A stretch of 64,000 nucleotides of DNA from Gordonia sp. SL306 (GCF_026625785.1 NZ_CP113063.1:3968001-4032000); one strand, 5' to 3'. Shown: positions 51,760 through 61,071, counted from the stretch's first letter. Numbers and translations: made by a program. Notes: generated from the sequence alone by a model not told the origin.

Positions 51760-53184
51760 ATGACCACCACGTCACCGACCCCCGCCCGGCCCGCGCCGGT
51801 CGACATGGCACACCACGCCCATCTCTCGGGAGTGTTCGCGCCACAACGCGCAGAGGTCGACGTCGACGATCTCGAGGTGATCGGCACGATCCCCGACGAC
51901 CTGCACGGCAGCTATCTCCGGAACGGACCCAATCCGCGATTCGATCCGATCGGGTCGTATGTCTATCCGCTCGACGGAGACGCGATGGTGCACCGCCTCG
52001 AGATCGGCGGCGGCACAGCCCATTACCGGAACCGGTTCGTCCGGACGCCGATGGTGGTCGCCGAGGAGAAGGCCGGGCATGCGATCTGGTCGGGTCTCAC
52101 CGACGGTTACACGCCGTCGGCCGACGACGTCGGTCCCGATCTCGCCGGGACGTTCCGGCAACTGCCGGACATCAACATCGTGCAGCATGCCGGCCGACTG
52201 CTGGCCATGGCCGAGTCCGACCAGCCGTATCGTCTCGATCCCGCCGACCTCGGCACGATCGCCCGCGACGGCTGCGACGGTGCCATGGCAGTCGGCAGCA
52301 CGGCGCACCCGAAGATCGACCCCTCCACCGGGGAGCTCGTGCTGTTCAACTATGTCCTGGAGGCGCCGTACCTCACGTGGGCGGTGATCGGACCGGACGG
52401 CCGGACACGTCGGCCACCGACCCCGGTAGAAGGTGTCGACCGGCCATTGATGATCCACGACATGGCCCTGACCTCGCGCTACATCGTGCTGTTCCTGTGC
52501 CCTCTCGTCTTCGACATCACCGCGATGCTCAGCGGCGGGTCGTTGCTGCAGTGGCATCCAGAGTCCGGCACCCGTATCGCGCTGATACCGCGTGACGGCG
52601 GCTCGATCCGCTGGGTCGACTCCGAGCCGATGTGGGTGTGGCACTTCGCCAATGCCTTCGACACCGGTGCTGATGATGCACCGGGCGATGGCACGGTGAC
52701 CGTCGACTACGTGGAATGGACCTATCCGGGAGCGTTCGCGGACATGCCGCAGCCGGCGTCGTCGGCGCTGGTGCGCGCGGTTCTCGACCCGGCACGGGGG
52801 ACGATCGCTCGCACCGTTCTCGGCGAGAGTGCCGATGTGGAGTTCCCGCGCGTCGACGACCGCCTGCTCACTCGATCGCATCCACGCGTCGCGACCGTGG
52901 GCAAGAGTGGGAACGACACCGGAGATCGCGACAGCCTCTGGTTCCACGATCTGCGTGCCGGAACCGAGACCTGTTGGCGCCCAGGTGTCGCCATCGGCGA
53001 ACCGATCTACATGCCAGGCGCACACCACGATTACTGGGGTGCCTTCGGCACCGACCCGGCAGACATGGCGTCGTACTTCTACGTGCTGGCCGCCGACGAT
53101 CCCGCCGCGGGCCCGCTCGCGACCGTGCGGATGCCGATCCGCGTACCGGCCGGTCTGCACGGGGCGTGGCTACCGGCCGAGTGA
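51760..53184 (+). CDS. Carotenoid cleavage dioxygenase family protein
   Basis: The 474-residue protein has the RPE65/CCD seven-blade propeller. The four iron-binding histidines fit TAHPKIDPSTGELVLFNY, MIHDMALTSRYIVLF, WVWHFANAFD and the C-terminal GLHGAWLP. The N-terminal GSYLRNGPNPRFDP is the family hallmark. It cleaves double bonds of carotenoids, apocarotenoids, stilbenes or lignin-like compounds. ATG 51760 (MTTTSPTP) is used; the longer frame to 51643 lacks a ribosome site. Confidence 0.92.
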   Translation: MTTTSPTPARPAPVDMAHHAHLSGVFAPQRAEVDVDDLEVIGTIPDDLHGSYLRNGPNPRFDPIGSYVYPLDGDAMVHRLEIGGGTAHYRNRFVRTPMVVAEEKAGHAIWSGLTDGYTPSADDVGPDLAGTFRQLPDINIVQHAGRLLAMAESDQPYRLDPADLGTIARDGCDGAMAVGSTAHPKIDPSTGELVLFNYVLEAPYLTWAVIGPDGRTRRPPTPVEGVDRPLMIHDMALTSRYIVLFLCPLVFDITAMLSGGSLLQWHPESGTRIALIPRDGGSIRWVDSEPMWVWHFANAFDTGADDAPGDGTVTVDYVEWTYPGAFADMPQPASSALVRAVLDPARGTIARTVLGESADVEFPRVDDRLLTRSHPRVATVGKSGNDTGDRDSLWFHDLRAGTETCWRPGVAIGEPIYMPGAHHDYWGAFGTDPADMASYFYVLAADDPAAGPLATVRMPIRVPAGLHGAWLPAE

Positions 53185-53212
53185 ACCGTCTCCCCACAAC
53201 CCTCCGCCGGTC

Positions 53213-53322
53213 GAGTTTCCTGAAAAGCGCCCCCGAAAAGCGCCCTCCGCAGCGTCACCGTCGACGTATCGACGACGGCGACGCTGCAGAGGGCGGTTCT
53301 CTGGGGCGCTTTTCAGGAACTC
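53213..53322. terminator. 110-nt multi-stem hairpin between convergent genes
   Basis: Outer arms 53213-53233 and 53303-53322 pair over 20 bp with one bulged base. A 7x7 internal loop follows, then 7 bp (53241-53247 with 53289-53295), 8 bp (53249-53256 with 53280-53287) and 6 bp (53258-53263 with 53273-53278) around a 9-nt loop. It lies between the carotenoid oxygenase (+) and aldehyde dehydrogenase (-) stops. Confidence 0.7.
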
Positions 53323-53325
53323 AGC

Positions 53326-54750
53326 TCAGGCGTCGTAACCCAGGAGCGACTTGACCTCCAAGAACTCGTCGAACGCGTAATCGCCCCACTCGCGGCCGTT
53401 GCCACTCTGCTTGTATCCGCCGAACGGTGCCGACGGGTCGAGCTGCGCGCCGTTGAGCGAGATCGACCCCGCCCGGATGCGGGAACCGACCTTGCGGACC
53501 TCGTCGACGTCCTTGCCCGAGACGTAGCCGGCGAGACCGTATTCGGTGTCGTTGGCGATCTCGATGGCGTTGTCGATCGAGTCGTAACCGATCATCACCA
53601 GCACCGGGCCGAAGATCTCGGTGCGGGCGATGTCCATGTCGTTGGTGACGTCGGCGAACACGGTCGGCCGGACGTAATACCCGGTGGGCAGCTCGTCGGG
53701 ACGCCCCGGGCCACCGAACACGACGTCGGCGCCCTCCTCGATGCCGCGCTCGATGAGCCCCTGGACCTTCTCGAACTGTGGCTCGGACACCACGGGACCC
53801 ATCCGGACGTCCGTGCTCGGATCACCGACGGTCAGAGTCGACTGCACGGACTTCGCCGCCTCGGCCGCCTCGGCCATCCGCGACTTCGGGACCAGCATGC
53901 GGGTGGGTGCATTACAGGATTGTCCGGAGTTCATCATCATCGCGGCCACCCCGCCGCTGACATTGGTCGCGAAGTCCTCGTCGTCGAGAATGATGTTGGG
54001 GCTCTTGCCGCCGAGTTCCTGCGCAACACGCTTCACGGTCGGTGCAGCATTCTTGGCGACCTCGATGCCGGCGCGGGTGCTGCCGGTGAACGACACCATG
54101 TCGATGCCGGGGTGGGACGCGAGGGCTGTGCCGACGCCCGGCCCGTCGCCGTTGACGAGGTTGAACACTCCCGCGGGAACGCCTGCCGCATCGAAGATCT
54201 CGGCCACGATGGCGGCGCTGAACGGAGCCACCTCGGACGGCTTGAGCACCATCGTGCAGCCGGTCGCGAGTGCCGGGGCAACCTTCACCATGACCTGGTT
54301 CAGCGGCCAGTTCCACGGTGTGATGAAACCGCAGACGCCGATCGGCTCCTTCACGATCCGCGACGACCCGCGGTCTTCGGAGAAGCTGAACGTCGGCAGC
54401 TGTGCCGCGGCGGTCATCAGGTGGGCGAGCCCGATGGGGACCTGGACGTTGTTGGCCAACCCGTTCGGCGCGCCCATCTCCTCGGTCACCGCCGCGGCGA
54501 GTTCGGGCATCCGCTTCTGGTACTCGGCGACCACCGCGTTGAGGATTCCGACGCGCTCGTCGACGCTGGTCTGGCTCCAGGTGGTGAATGCCTTACGTGC
54601 CGCCTGCACCGCGGTGTCGACATCGGCGGCCGTGCCGAGTGCGACGTGGCCGGCGGCCTTCTCGGTCGCGGGGTTGATCACGTCGATCAGATTGAGTTCG
54701 GTGGGCTCGACCCACTGGCCGTCGATGTAGAACTTGGTGATTTCGCGCAT
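53326..54750 (-). CDS. NAD(P)+-dependent aldehyde dehydrogenase
   Basis: The 474-residue protein has the ALDH blocks: ITPWNWPLNQ (about residue 142), the Glu in RVAQELGGKSPNIILDD (about 249), the catalytic Cys in MMNSGQSCNAPTRM (about 282), and EIFGPVLVMIGYD (about 384). The C-terminus GGYKQSGNGREWGDYAFDEFLEVKS is typical. It oxidises an unidentified aldehyde to acid. Its convergent position next to the carotenoid oxygenase makes an apocarotenal or aromatic aldehyde conceivable, but the genes are not co-transcribed. Confidence 0.94.
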   Translation of the reverse strand: MREITKFYIDGQWVEPTELNLIDVINPATEKAAGHVALGTAADVDTAVQAARKAFTTWSQTSVDERVGILNAVVAEYQKRMPELAAAVTEEMGAPNGLANNVQVPIGLAHLMTAAAQLPTFSFSEDRGSSRIVKEPIGVCGFITPWNWPLNQVMVKVAPALATGCTMVLKPSEVAPFSAAIVAEIFDAAGVPAGVFNLVNGDGPGVGTALASHPGIDMVSFTGSTRAGIEVAKNAAPTVKRVAQELGGKSPNIILDDEDFATNVSGGVAAMMMNSGQSCNAPTRMLVPKSRMAEAAEAAKSVQSTLTVGDPSTDVRMGPVVSEPQFEKVQGLIERGIEEGADVVFGGPGRPDELPTGYYVRPTVFADVTNDMDIARTEIFGPVLVMIGYDSIDNAIEIANDTEYGLAGYVSGKDVDEVRKVGSRIRAGSISLNGAQLDPSAPFGGYKQSGNGREWGDYAFDEFLEVKSLLGYDA

Positions 54751-54885
54751 GGTGATCCTCCATATCCGCGGGGTGTTGTCGACACCACACTATGCCTGCC
54801 TGCAGAGTGCCGGGGCAGCCTTTGAGGAAACGTTTGTTGTCAGATTTCCGTCTCGGTCTGAGACGGTGCGCCACCACCTGGTCAG

Positions 54886-54891
54886 TAGGCT
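54886..54891 (+). promoter_or_regulatory. -10 hexamer TAGGCT of leaderless ABM gene
   Basis: TAGGCT is followed by TGGATC and then ATG 54898. Confidence 0.6.
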
Positions 54892-54897
54892 TGGATC

Positions 54898-55221
54898 ATG
54901 ATCTTCATCGTCGCGAAGTGGCCCGTGAAGCCCGAATACGTCGAGCAATGGCCCGATCTCGTTCGGGAGTTCACGCAGGCCACCCGGGCCGAAGCGGGAA
55001 ACAAGTGGTTCGAATGGTCACGCAGCCTCGACGAGCCCTCCACCTACGTCCTCGTCGAGGCCTTCGACGACGACGCCGCGGAGGCCCATGTCACCAGTGA
55101 GCACTTCCGCGCGGCGACCGCGCAGCTGCCGAAGTACCTCACGCGGACGCCCGACATCGTCAACGCCACCATCGATCAGGAGACGTGGTCCGAGCTCGGG
55201 GAGATGTCGGTCGACGGCTAG
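54898..55221 (+). CDS. Antibiotic biosynthesis monooxygenase (ABM) domain protein
   Basis: The 107-residue single-domain ferredoxin-like protein has IFIVAKWPVKPEYVEQW, TRAEAGNKWFEWSRSLDEPSTYVLVEAFDDDAAEAHVTSEHF (as short blocks NKWFEWSRSLDEPSTYV and AEAHVTSEHFRAA) and a C-terminal strand. It fits the YgiN/quinol-monooxygenase family, probably a dimer. The substrate may be a quinol or an aromatic metabolite. The -10 hexamer lies 6 nt before the ATG. It is 79 nt before the TDT transporter gene. Confidence 0.88.
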   Translation: MIFIVAKWPVKPEYVEQWPDLVREFTQATRAEAGNKWFEWSRSLDEPSTYVLVEAFDDDAAEAHVTSEHFRAATAQLPKYLTRTPDIVNATIDQETWSELGEMSVDG

Positions 55222-55300
55222 CATGCTCACAAGTTCTGGTTGTGGGCACACAAGGTGTGGGCGTCTACCGGCGCAGGACGTGCTCGGCGAGGGTTGATCC

Positions 55301-56425
55301 ATGACCTCCGCAGCCCTTGTCGACCGACGGTTCCTCGGCGAGCTCGAGCGCCCCGGCCAGGTGTTCGAACACCTCACCCCCAACTGGTTCGCCGCCGTCA
55401 TGGGCACCGGCATCGTGGCCAACGCGGCGGTCTCGCTGCCTCTGCAGTCGGGCATCCTTACCGCGTTCGCCACGATGATCTGGGTCGTGGCCGCCGTGTT
55501 GCTGATCGCGATCTCCACGGGGTTCGTCGTGCACTGGGTCCGGCATCCACACGCCGCGCGACACTATGCGGCCCATCCGGTGATGTCGCAGTTCTACGGC
55601 GCCGTGCCGATGGCCGTTCTCACCGTCGGTGCCGGGGCCGTGCATCTCGGTGCACCGCTGCTGGGATCGACGGTCGCCGTCAGCCTGGGCTCGGTCCTGT
55701 GGGCGGTCGGAACGGTGCTCGGCGTGGCGACGAGCATCTGGGTTCCGTTCACCATGATGACCCGCACACGGCAACACGAGGTGCATGCACTCCCGGCCTG
55801 GCTGATGCCGGTCGTGCCGCCGATGGTATCCGCGTCGACCGGTGCGGCATTGCTGGCCCATGTGCCGGAAGGTCAAGCGAGACTTGCCATGCTGTCGTCG
55901 TGCTACGCGCTGTTCGGCCTGAGTCTGATACTGGGCATGATGACCATGACGATGGTCTATTCGCGGCTGGTTCACGGTGGGGTGCCGGTTGCCCAGTCGG
56001 CGCCGACGATCTGGATCACGCTGGGGATGATCGGGCAGTCCATCACGGCCGCGAATCTCCTCGGTGCCCAGGCCGGCCTGGTCTTTGCCGGGGCGATGGC
56101 ACCGATAGCGCTGGGGCTCAAGATCTTCGGGATCATCTACGGCCTGGCGATGGGGGGCTTCGGAGCGGCGATGTTCGCCCTTGCGACGGCGATCACCGTA
56201 CGCACGGTACGCCAGGGCCTGCCGTTCGCGCTCACCTGGTGGAGCTTCACGTTCCCGGTGGGAACCTGCGTGACTGGTATGAGCGCGTTGGGAATCGCGC
56301 TGGGTTCGACCCCGATCCGGGGGCTCGCCGACGTGCTCTACGTGGTGCTGGTGATCGCCTGGGGGATCGTCGCGACCCGGACCGCGCACGCCGCATACAT
56401 CGGCAGGGTGTTCCGACCCGCGTGA
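55301..56425 (+). CDS. TDT-family (TehA/SLAC1-like) transporter
   Basis: The 374-residue protein has about ten helices and the family start FEHLTPNWFAAVMGTGIVANAAV, in which the Phe/Gly-rich first helix lines the anion pore. The block FALTWWSFTFPVGTCVTGM is the C-terminal counterpart. TDT proteins carry dicarboxylates, sulfite, chloride or tellurite-related anions; which one cannot be told. GAGGG lies 8 nt before the ATG. Confidence 0.9.
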   Translation: MTSAALVDRRFLGELERPGQVFEHLTPNWFAAVMGTGIVANAAVSLPLQSGILTAFATMIWVVAAVLLIAISTGFVVHWVRHPHAARHYAAHPVMSQFYGAVPMAVLTVGAGAVHLGAPLLGSTVAVSLGSVLWAVGTVLGVATSIWVPFTMMTRTRQHEVHALPAWLMPVVPPMVSASTGAALLAHVPEGQARLAMLSSCYALFGLSLILGMMTMTMVYSRLVHGGVPVAQSAPTIWITLGMIGQSITAANLLGAQAGLVFAGAMAPIALGLKIFGIIYGLAMGGFGAAMFALATAITVRTVRQGLPFALTWWSFTFPVGTCVTGMSALGIALGSTPIRGLADVLYVVLVIAWGIVATRTAHAAYIGRVFRPA

Positions 56426-56440
56426 CGCCCGGCCGGATCG

Positions 56441-57601
56441 TCAGGCGGTGCGCTGCACACGGATTGCGCGTGCCGCCGATGCGGCCGCCGCGGCGATCGC
56501 GAGCACGATCATCGGCGCGACGATACCGACCGTCGGCTCGATCGTGGTCAGCAGGACGGGCAGTCCGAAGCCGAGATAGCAGGCCACGTAGAAGATCCCC
56601 GTCACCGCACCACGGCTGCGGCGGGGCGCGAACGCCTCCACATCCATGAGCCCGTCGCGCAGACACAGCCCATAGGCGAGACCCAGTACCACCGCGGTCA
56701 CCGCGAAGAACACCATCGACGGGTGGCCACCCGCCACGGCCGACAGCGTGAACCCGACGGCCGCCAGGGCGGCGCCGACAACTCCCGCCATCCGCCCGAC
56801 TCCGAGGCGGCGCACGACGAACTGGATGATCACCCCGGCCCCGAGACTGAGGGCAGCGGCCACGCCGGGCACCCACGGGCCGTCGTACCGGTCGCTGATG
56901 CGGTGGGCCATCACGACCACCGCGACCGTCACCGACGAGAACACCCAGAGTGCCATGGGTACCGACCAGGACAATGCCGCTCCGACTGACCTCCCGTCGG
57001 CATCGTCGACCCCGGTGAGCGGGTGGTCGTGGCGGACGGGAGTCGTCGGCGTCAGCACGAACCCGACGGCCGCCACCACGAGCGAGACGACCCCGCTGAG
57101 CGCGAACGGGACTTCGACGGGATGAGGCGCGAACTCGGCGAGGAGCCCCGTGATCACCGGGCCGATGGCGAAACCGGTCGTGAGCAGCGCGCCCGCCAGC
57201 GTGGCGCCAGATCTGCCGCGTAGGTCGGCGGCCCAGGCGGTTCCGGCGCTGATCGTCAGTCCGGCACCGAGACCGACCACGAGCCGACCCACCAGGACAC
57301 CCGCCTGATCATGCCAACCGATCATCATGAGGTTGCCGATGCCGGCCAGCGCGGCACCGGTCAGGACGACCGGACGCCGGCCGACACGGTCGGACAACGA
57401 TCCGCCGCCGAACAGTCCTGGCAGGAGTCCGATCGCGTAGATGCCGAAGGCGCCGTCGAGGACCGCGGTCGCCAGCCCCTCGTCGGACTTCAGCACCGGG
57501 ATCATCGAGGCGAAATGATTGGCGCCCCAGCCCGTCGCGAACAGGACCGCAAGGATCGCAGGCAGTGCGAACCGCTTCACCGGACTTTCGGCAGTGTGCA
57601 T
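56441..57601 (-). CDS. MFS transporter
   Basis: The 386-residue protein has 12 predicted helices, with the loop 2-3 motif GGSLSDRVGRRPVVLTG and a glycine-rich helix 5 (TLAGALLTTGFAIGPVITGLL). It resembles small-molecule effluxers of the MFS-1 group. The substrate is unknown. It is convergent with the TDT gene (15 nt apart) and divergent from the esterase gene, with which it shares a 70-nt promoter region. Confidence 0.9.
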   Translation of the reverse strand: MHTAESPVKRFALPAILAVLFATGWGANHFASMIPVLKSDEGLATAVLDGAFGIYAIGLLPGLFGGGSLSDRVGRRPVVLTGAALAGIGNLMMIGWHDQAGVLVGRLVVGLGAGLTISAGTAWAADLRGRSGATLAGALLTTGFAIGPVITGLLAEFAPHPVEVPFALSGVVSLVVAAVGFVLTPTTPVRHDHPLTGVDDADGRSVGAALSWSVPMALWVFSSVTVAVVVMAHRISDRYDGPWVPGVAAALSLGAGVIIQFVVRRLGVGRMAGVVGAALAAVGFTLSAVAGGHPSMVFFAVTAVVLGLAYGLCLRDGLMDVEAFAPRRSRGAVTGIFYVACYLGFGLPVLLTTIEPTVGIVAPMIVLAIAAAAASAARAIRVQRTA

Positions 57602-57671
57602 CGAATCCGATTCTGCCGGTTATAGAGTTGGCGGACCGCACCGGTACCGACAACAGGACGGAACGTCGACG

Positions 57672-58577
57672 ATGACCGCAAACGTGCAGGACTTCCATCC
57701 CGATCTGCAGCGGATGGCACGCTTCCTGCCCCGAGGGGTCGTCGGACCGAGGACCCTCCCGCTGATCCGGATGGTGCAGAAGGGGATGGGCCGGCTGCAG
57801 CGTGATCCTGAGGTGGAGGTCCGTTCGCTTCCCTCCGGTGGGGAGGCCCGGGTGTTCCGGCCGTCGGGGGTCACCGGCGACGCCCCCGGGCTGCTCTGGA
57901 TCCACGGCGGCGGGTACGTCATCGGGGAGGCGCAGCAAGACGACGATCTGTGCCGACGGTTCAGTCGTGATCTCGGTGCCGTTGTGGTGTCCGTCGACTA
58001 CCGGTTGGCGCCCGAGCACCCGTTCCCGGCGCCGCTCGACGACTGCTACGAGGCGCTCGATGTGCTCCATCAGCTCGACGGCGTCGCCGACGGACAGTTC
58101 GCCATCGGTGGGGCCAGCGCGGGCGGCGGACTCGCGGCGCAGTTGGCGCTGCGGATTCGTGACCGGGGCGGGGCCACACCAGTCCTGCAGTTGCTCGTCT
58201 ATCCGATGCTCGACGACCGAACCGTCCGCACCTCTGTCGATGAGGACGACCTGCGCATGTGGCACGCGAAGTCCAACCGATTCGGTTGGGACAGCTACCT
58301 CGGCGGCGCCGATCCCGAGATCGTCGCGCCGGCCCGACGGGACGATCTCAGCGGTCTGGCACCCACGTGGATCGGCGTCGGGGGTCTGGACCTCTTTCAC
58401 GACGAGGACCTCCAGTACGCCGACCGGCTCCGCGCTGCCGGCGTCCCGTGCGAGGTCGAGGTGATTCCCGGTGCCTTCCACGGGTTCGACCTCGTGAATC
58501 CCGCAGCGCCGGTGTCGCGAGAGTTCTTCCGACTCCAATCGGCAGCGCTGCGGGCAGCGCTCCGCGGCAGGAGATGA
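57672..58577 (+). CDS. Hormone-sensitive-lipase-type alpha/beta hydrolase
   Basis: The 301-residue protein has the oxyanion HGGG block WIHGGGYVIG (about residue 78), YRLAPEHPFPAPLDDCYEAL, nucleophile GGASAGGGLAAQ (Ser about 150), Asp in GVGGLDLFHDED and His in PGAFHGFDLVNP. It is a carboxylesterase of the LipN/LipI kind acting on short acyl esters. ATG 57672 is chosen because the longer frame overlaps the divergent MFS gene. Confidence 0.9.
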   Translation: MTANVQDFHPDLQRMARFLPRGVVGPRTLPLIRMVQKGMGRLQRDPEVEVRSLPSGGEARVFRPSGVTGDAPGLLWIHGGGYVIGEAQQDDDLCRRFSRDLGAVVVSVDYRLAPEHPFPAPLDDCYEALDVLHQLDGVADGQFAIGGASAGGGLAAQLALRIRDRGGATPVLQLLVYPMLDDRTVRTSVDEDDLRMWHAKSNRFGWDSYLGGADPEIVAPARRDDLSGLAPTWIGVGGLDLFHDEDLQYADRLRAAGVPCEVEVIPGAFHGFDLVNPAAPVSREFFRLQSAALRAALRGRR

Positions 58578-58626
58578 CCGGCGTCGATCGGCCCTGACCG
58601 GCGCGGGCGGTCACGGAGCGGCCTGC

Positions 58627-58632
58627 TAGCGT
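58627..58632 (+). promoter_or_regulatory. -10 hexamer TAGCGT of the siderophore-esterase operon
   Basis: TAGCGT is followed by CCAGGT and then ATG 58639. A weak iron-box-like sequence, AAGGCTTGGCTTAGC (about 58644-58658), follows directly after the start and would overlap the transcription start. Confidence 0.45.
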
Positions 58633-58638
58633 CCAGGT

Positions 58639-59784
58639 ATGGCAAGGCTTGGCTTAGCTGGGGATGCGGCGGGACCGCCGCGATGCGTCGACGGCCCGTC
58701 GATACGCGGGATCGACGACGACCCACGTCACGTGACGGTCACCTTCGGCGCCCGGACAACCGCCGATGTGAGGCGCGTACTGCTCGTCGGCAACGGACTC
58801 ATCGAGCGTGACCGACCGGCCGACGGCCTTTTTAACCTTGTCGGCGACGGGATCTGGCAGCTCGCATTGCGCGTGCCGGTCGACCATCGAGGTTCGTATC
58901 AGGTTGCGTTCGACATGGACGCGACGCCCGGTCCGCTGCCCGAACTCGCCGGCCGGGCGGTCGCGGATCCACTCAACGCCGCGAGGATTCCAGTGCGCTG
59001 GTCGGCGGGCGAGGCCAGTGTGCTCGAACTCCCGGATGCGCCGCCGAGCCGGTGGCGACCGGTGTCCCCGGACACTCCTCGCGGCACCGTCACAACCCTC
59101 CGGTGGGCGGGCAGTGCGGCGGTATCGGCTCGTGATGTCCACGTCTACCGATCCGCCGGGACGCGTGAGGCGACCGGGGTCGTCGTGCTCTCCGACGGCG
59201 ACATGTGGTTCGGCAGAATCGATCTGGCCGGTCAGCTCGACGCCATGGTGGCCGCGGGGGAGATCCCACCGATCACGGTCGTCGCACCGAGTGCCGTCGA
59301 CATCGACACCCGCTGGCACGACCTCACCGCGCAGGATACCTACGCCGACTTTCTGGCCGCCGAAATCCGTTCCTTCGCTACCGAATCGGGCCCGGTGAGC
59401 AACGAACCACGCGACTGGACCATCGCCGGTCAGAGCTTGGGCGGATTGACGGCGCTGCACACCGCCGTCCGTCATCAGGAGGTCTTCGGTGGGGTGCTCG
59501 CACAGTCGCCGTCACTGTGGTGGCGACCGGGTTCGGAGTATCGTGTCCGGCTCGACACTCAGGGGATGTGGCTGCTCGACCATCTCGTGAATGCGTCTGC
59601 CGACCAGCGATTTCGGATCGACGTCGGCCGCAGCGAGGGGCGGATGGTCGATCTCGCGCGCGCGGCGGCGGCTGCACTTGCCGATCGTGGTGCTGACGTC
59701 ACCCTCACCGAGTACAGCGGCGGACACGACCACGCCTGCTGGCGCGTACACCTTCTCGACGGAATCAAGGAGCTCCATTCATGA
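58639..59784 (+). CDS. Ferri-siderophore (enterochelin-type) esterase
   Basis: The 381-residue protein has an N-terminal Ig-like enterochelin-esterase domain (VTVTFGARTTADVRRVLL) and a C-terminal esterase-D-like domain. Its blocks are GVVVLSDGDMWF, nucleophile TIAGQSLGGLTALH (Ser about 260), and the His in YSGGHDHACWRVHL. It releases iron from imported catechol siderophores. It overlaps the binding-protein gene by 4 nt, so the pair works on one siderophore. The start ATG rests on the leaderless promoter. Confidence 0.9.
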   Translation: MARLGLAGDAAGPPRCVDGPSIRGIDDDPRHVTVTFGARTTADVRRVLLVGNGLIERDRPADGLFNLVGDGIWQLALRVPVDHRGSYQVAFDMDATPGPLPELAGRAVADPLNAARIPVRWSAGEASVLELPDAPPSRWRPVSPDTPRGTVTTLRWAGSAAVSARDVHVYRSAGTREATGVVVLSDGDMWFGRIDLAGQLDAMVAAGEIPPITVVAPSAVDIDTRWHDLTAQDTYADFLAAEIRSFATESGPVSNEPRDWTIAGQSLGGLTALHTAVRHQEVFGGVLAQSPSLWWRPGSEYRVRLDTQGMWLLDHLVNASADQRFRIDVGRSEGRMVDLARAAAAALADRGADVTLTEYSGGHDHACWRVHLLDGIKELHS

Positions 59785-60746
59785 CCGGACACACGATCTC
59801 TCGCTGGGCCGCGATGGCCGCCTCGGCGGCCTGCGTGGTATTTCTCGCGGGCTGCGGCACCAGTGGCGCTACCGGGGATGCGGCCGTTGCCACGCGACCG
59901 TTCGTGGACGCGCAGCATCGGACCGTCGACATCCCGGTGGCTGCCAAACATGTTGTCGCGCTGAGTGAACCCACCATCGATGCGACGTTCGCGTTGGGGA
60001 TGTCGCCGGTCGGTATCACGGCGGGCCGCGGACAGCAGGATGCGCCCGGATACCTCGCCGACCGCCTCGATGGTGTCCCGATCGTGGCCACCGTCGGTGC
60101 CGTCGACCTGGAGAAGGTCGCGGCATTGCATCCCGATCTCATAGTGCTCGACGAGACCACTTCTGCCAAGGAGGAGCTCGACGAGCTCTCGGCGATCGCG
60201 CCCACGATTGTCACGGCGAGGTTGAAAGCCGATTGGCGCCAGGCCTTTCTGACGGCGGCCGACGCACTCGGGAAATCTGCCGAAGGCCGCTCGACCCTCG
60301 ACGATCTCGACAACGACATTGCCGCCACCAAGAGCCGACTCGGATCGAATGCGGGAGCATCGGTGAGTGTGGTGCGCTGGCAGAACGGCCGTCCGGCCGC
60401 CGTCGGTCAGGGGGCCGGCCCGGTCGGGCAGACGATCGCCGCGCTGGGGCTCACGCGCCCGAGGGACCAGCAGGGGGAAGGTCCCGGGCACAGTGTGCCG
60501 GTCAGTCTCGAGATGTTGAACACGATCGATGCCGACTGGATCTTTTTCGGCACTCTCGGGGACCGGGCGTCGGGGGAGGCTGCCTTGGTCGACGCGCACA
60601 AGCTCCAGGTTTTCGATCAGCTCGGTGGGGTCCGGGCGAACCATGTGGCGGTGGTGGCAGGTTCGGCCTGGAACACCACAGGTGGCCCGTTGGCCGCGCG
60701 GTCGGTGCTCGGGGACCTGTCGGCGACGCTGACCGACAACACGTGA
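59781..60746 (+). CDS. Siderophore-binding lipoprotein (FecB/FhuD type ABC component)
   Basis: The 321-residue lipoprotein has lipobox FLAGC near residue 25 and a type III periplasmic-binding fold: TRPFVDAQHRTVDIPVAAKHVVALS, VGAVDLEKVAALHPDLIVLDE, and the long linking helix. It captures iron-siderophore outside the cell. No permease or ATPase gene follows in the window, so it must use a transporter encoded elsewhere. ATGA overlap with the esterase gene. Confidence 0.92.
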   Translation: MTGHTISRWAAMAASAACVVFLAGCGTSGATGDAAVATRPFVDAQHRTVDIPVAAKHVVALSEPTIDATFALGMSPVGITAGRGQQDAPGYLADRLDGVPIVATVGAVDLEKVAALHPDLIVLDETTSAKEELDELSAIAPTIVTARLKADWRQAFLTAADALGKSAEGRSTLDDLDNDIAATKSRLGSNAGASVSVVRWQNGRPAAVGQGAGPVGQTIAALGLTRPRDQQGEGPGHSVPVSLEMLNTIDADWIFFGTLGDRASGEAALVDAHKLQVFDQLGGVRANHVAVVAGSAWNTTGGPLAARSVLGDLSATLTDNT

Positions 60747-60786
60747 CCTGTTCGGCGCGCCGTCGGCTTCGGGATCGACGCAGCGT

Positions 60787-61005
60787 CTAGCCGATACTGC
60801 TGGCTACCGCGACGACCACACCTGCCACCACCAGCACGAGCACGACGACGGCTGCGGCAATCGCGCGATTCTTGCGGTGGTGGGTCACCGCATTGACCGC
60901 CAGCCCGATCCCGATGAGGATGGCCGCCGCGTAGATGGCGATGCCCAGGGTGAGCGCGGCCGCATTCGCGTCCGCCATGGCGAGGGTCGTCGGGTGGTGG
61001 CTCAT
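60787..61005 (-). CDS. Small two-helix membrane protein
   Basis: The 72-residue protein has two helices (ALTLGIAIYAAAILIGIGLAV and AIAAAVVVLVLVVAGVVVAV) joined by a basic turn HHRKNR. No family is recognised. It is opposite in direction to both neighbours. No convincing Shine-Dalgarno is seen. The hydrophobic content and lack of a better frame support it. Confidence 0.6.
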   Translation of the reverse strand: MSHHPTTLAMADANAAALTLGIAIYAAAILIGIGLAVNAVTHHRKNRAIAAAVVVLVLVVAGVVVAVASSIG

Positions 61006-61071
61006 CAGTCGAGTAGACCATGTGGGCCGACTTCGCCGATGGGGGAGGATTGCACCTCTGCTGATCTCGTG

